A stretch of DNA of 14,464 nt from Planctomycetota bacterium. Its GTDB lineage: Bacteria; Planctomycetota; UBA1135; UBA2386. The notes under the pieces were generated by a model. That model ran no database searches and was not told the origin of the DNA. It worked only from the letters and a program-made list of their open reading frames with translations. Positions 13,471-14,464 of the stretch are shown here, piece by piece; positions within the stretch are counted from its first letter, which is position 1; each line of letters opens with the position of its first letter. Where the stretch lies: contig JACKHZ010000023.1 in the NCBI GenBank assembly GCA_020638735.1, positions 1 to 14,464 on the forward strand. Direction: 5' to 3'. A program made the translations under genes and the position numbers.

Positions 13471-13989
13471 ATGACCACCGAGCCTGCCAAGAAGTCCGCG
13501 CTCGACCCGCTGCGCTGGTTCCTGATCACCAGCGGCGGCCTCGGCCTGTCGCCGTTCGCGCCGGGCACGGTCGGCACCTTCGGCGGCGTGCTGCTCGGCG
13601 TGCTGCTGCAGGTCGCCTGGCCGGACCTGCAGGGCGCGGTGATCGCGTGGTCGGTCGCGGCGGTCGTGCTGTTCTTCTGGGGCTGCCTGCAGTCCGACTA
13701 CGTCGCCCGCACCTGGCCGAAGAAGGACCCCGGCGCGTTCGTGCTCGACGAGGTCGTCGGCTACCTGGTGACGCTGATCGTCTACTCGCTGTTGAGCCAG
13801 AAGACGCCGGACGCGCTGGCGCACACCGGCGCGTTCTTCGCCTTCCGCGGCTTCGACGTGCTGAAGATCCAGCCGGCGCGGTGGCTCGAGGGGCTGCCGG
13901 GTGCCTGGGGCATCATGTGCGACGACCAGATGGCCGGCATCTACGCCGGCGCGTCGCTGTGGCTGACGCTGCCGCTGGTCGCCGGCTGA
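13471..13989 (+). CDS. pgpA: Phosphatidylglycerophosphatase A
   Basis: A 172-residue membrane phosphatase that removes the terminal phosphate of phosphatidylglycerophosphate to give phosphatidylglycerol. Family motifs: GGLGLSPFAPGTVGTFGGV (22-40), KDPGAFVLDEVVGYLVTL (85-102) with acidic residues Asp86, Asp93 and Glu94, FAFRGFDVLKIQPARWLE (123-140), and GIMCDDQMAGIYA (147-159) with Asp151 and Asp152. Hydrophobic segments at about 33-50, 56-73, 96-108 and 156-171 fit an integral membrane protein. It is the last gene of the run, ending 18 bp from a convergent gene. No intrinsic terminator is visible in that gap. Confidence 0.93.
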   Translation: MTTEPAKKSALDPLRWFLITSGGLGLSPFAPGTVGTFGGVLLGVLLQVAWPDLQGAVIAWSVAAVVLFFWGCLQSDYVARTWPKKDPGAFVLDEVVGYLVTLIVYSLLSQKTPDALAHTGAFFAFRGFDVLKIQPARWLEGLPGAWGIMCDDQMAGIYAGASLWLTLPLVAG

Positions 13990-14007
13990 GAGCGGGCCGC
14001 CTGAGCC

Positions 14008-14464
14008 CTACTCGAACACCACCACGCGCAGCCCCTGCGCCAGGCCGCCCGGCGAGACCACGTTGATCGCCACCGTCATGCGGCCGGCGTCGTCGAGCCC
14101 GCAGTGGAAGGCGCCGATCGCGAACGCCGGCTCGGGCACGGCGTAGAGCGTGCGGTCGACCTCGACCTGCGCGCCCGGGCGGCTGCGGGCGAAGCTCAGC
14201 TCGCGGGCGTCGTCGCTGACCCGCACCGTCCAGGCCTCGGCGCGGCCGGCCGAAGTCACCAGCTGCCGCGCCGTCACGCTCGTCGCATAGGGCACCGGCA
14301 GGCTGGTCCAGCCGTCGCGCTCGAGGCGCAGGAACTGCCGCACGGTCGGTCCGCCCGGCACGGTCGGCGAGTTGGCCGTCAGGTCGACGATCGTCGAGCC
14401 GCCGCGGCCGGCGCAGGCGTCGAAGCACGCGACGCTGGTCCAGCCCGACGCGGTCAGCGTCCAA
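14008..14464 (-). CDS. C-terminal part of an unrecognised, probably secreted beta-rich protein
   Basis: The frame is open from the right window edge to a TAG at 14010-14008, giving about 151 residues; the N-terminus lies outside. The GTG at 14361 is internal, because the frame stays open through the edge. The visible sequence is rich in Thr, Ser, Gly, Val and Ala with alternating hydrophobics, typical of extracellular beta-sandwich modules. Two similar short blocks, SGWTSVACFDAC (6-17) and DGWTSLPVPYA (50-60), 44 residues apart, suggest a repeated module. Two close cysteines in the first block could form a disulfide. I do not recognise a family. It is convergent with pgpA and so belongs to a separate minus-strand unit. 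Confidence 0.6.
   Translation of the reverse strand, partial: WTLTASGWTSVACFDACAGRGGSTIVDLTANSPTVPGGPTVRQFLRLERDGWTSLPVPYATSVTARQLVTSAGRAEAWTVRVSDDARELSFARSRPGAQVEVDRTLYAVPEPAFAIGAFHCGLDDAGRMTVAINVVSPGGLAQGLRVVVFE

Noticed and set aside
1..14464. CRISPR arrays, tRNA or rRNA genes, intrinsic terminators with U-tracts, defence systems
   Set aside because: No regularly spaced repeats, cloverleaf-like segments, rRNA sequence, GC hairpins followed by T-runs, or defence gene families were seen.

Overview
This is a very GC-rich window in which almost every codon ends in G or C. It looks like chromosome from a Gram-negative-type environmental bacterium. My best guess is the Planctomycetota, at moderate confidence. 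The reasons are the secreted PQQ-type sugar dehydrogenase with an Ig-like module and a C-terminal domain of a kind I associate with that phylum, the frequent lack of a clear Shine-Dalgarno (SD) sequence, and the housekeeping gene set. Other high-GC phyla such as Acidobacteriota or Myxococcota are not excluded.

Left part (1-2539, minus strand): two co-directional surface-polysaccharide genes. A capsule-synthesis-type protein (2539 to 1202) is followed by a Wzx/MOP-like flippase (1130 to 1) that runs off the left edge. A 187-bp divergent intergenic region separates them from a plus-strand gene for an exported PQQ-dependent glucose/sorbosone dehydrogenase-like protein (2727-4637).

Middle (about 4640-6290): one apparently intact IS110-family insertion sequence sits just after the dehydrogenase stop codon. 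Its 449-residue transposase keeps the DEDD and serine catalytic residues. The ends carry a perfect 10-bp subterminal inverted repeat. About 210 bp of non-coding DNA upstream of the transposase is rich in hairpins and looks like a bridge RNA (seekRNA) locus. Short stretches in it match the sequence at the IS right end and the DNA at the left insertion flank.

Right part (6413-13989, plus strand): a long housekeeping run, glmU-prs-rplY(ctc)-pth-rpsF-rpsR-rplI-rimO-pgsA-pgpA, with overlaps or short gaps. It links UDP-GlcNAc synthesis, PRPP synthesis, ribosomal proteins, peptidyl-tRNA recycling, ribosomal protein S12 modification and phosphatidylglycerol synthesis. The first four genes follow the same order as Bacillus gcaD-prs-ctc-spoVC. 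Sigma70-like promoters are visible before glmU and before pth, and strong hairpins lie after rplY, before rpsF and between rplI and rimO, so the run is probably several nested transcription units.

Right edge (14008-14464, minus strand): the C-terminal part of an unrecognised, probably extracellular beta-rich protein, convergent with pgpA. No tRNA, rRNA, CRISPR array or replication origin was seen.
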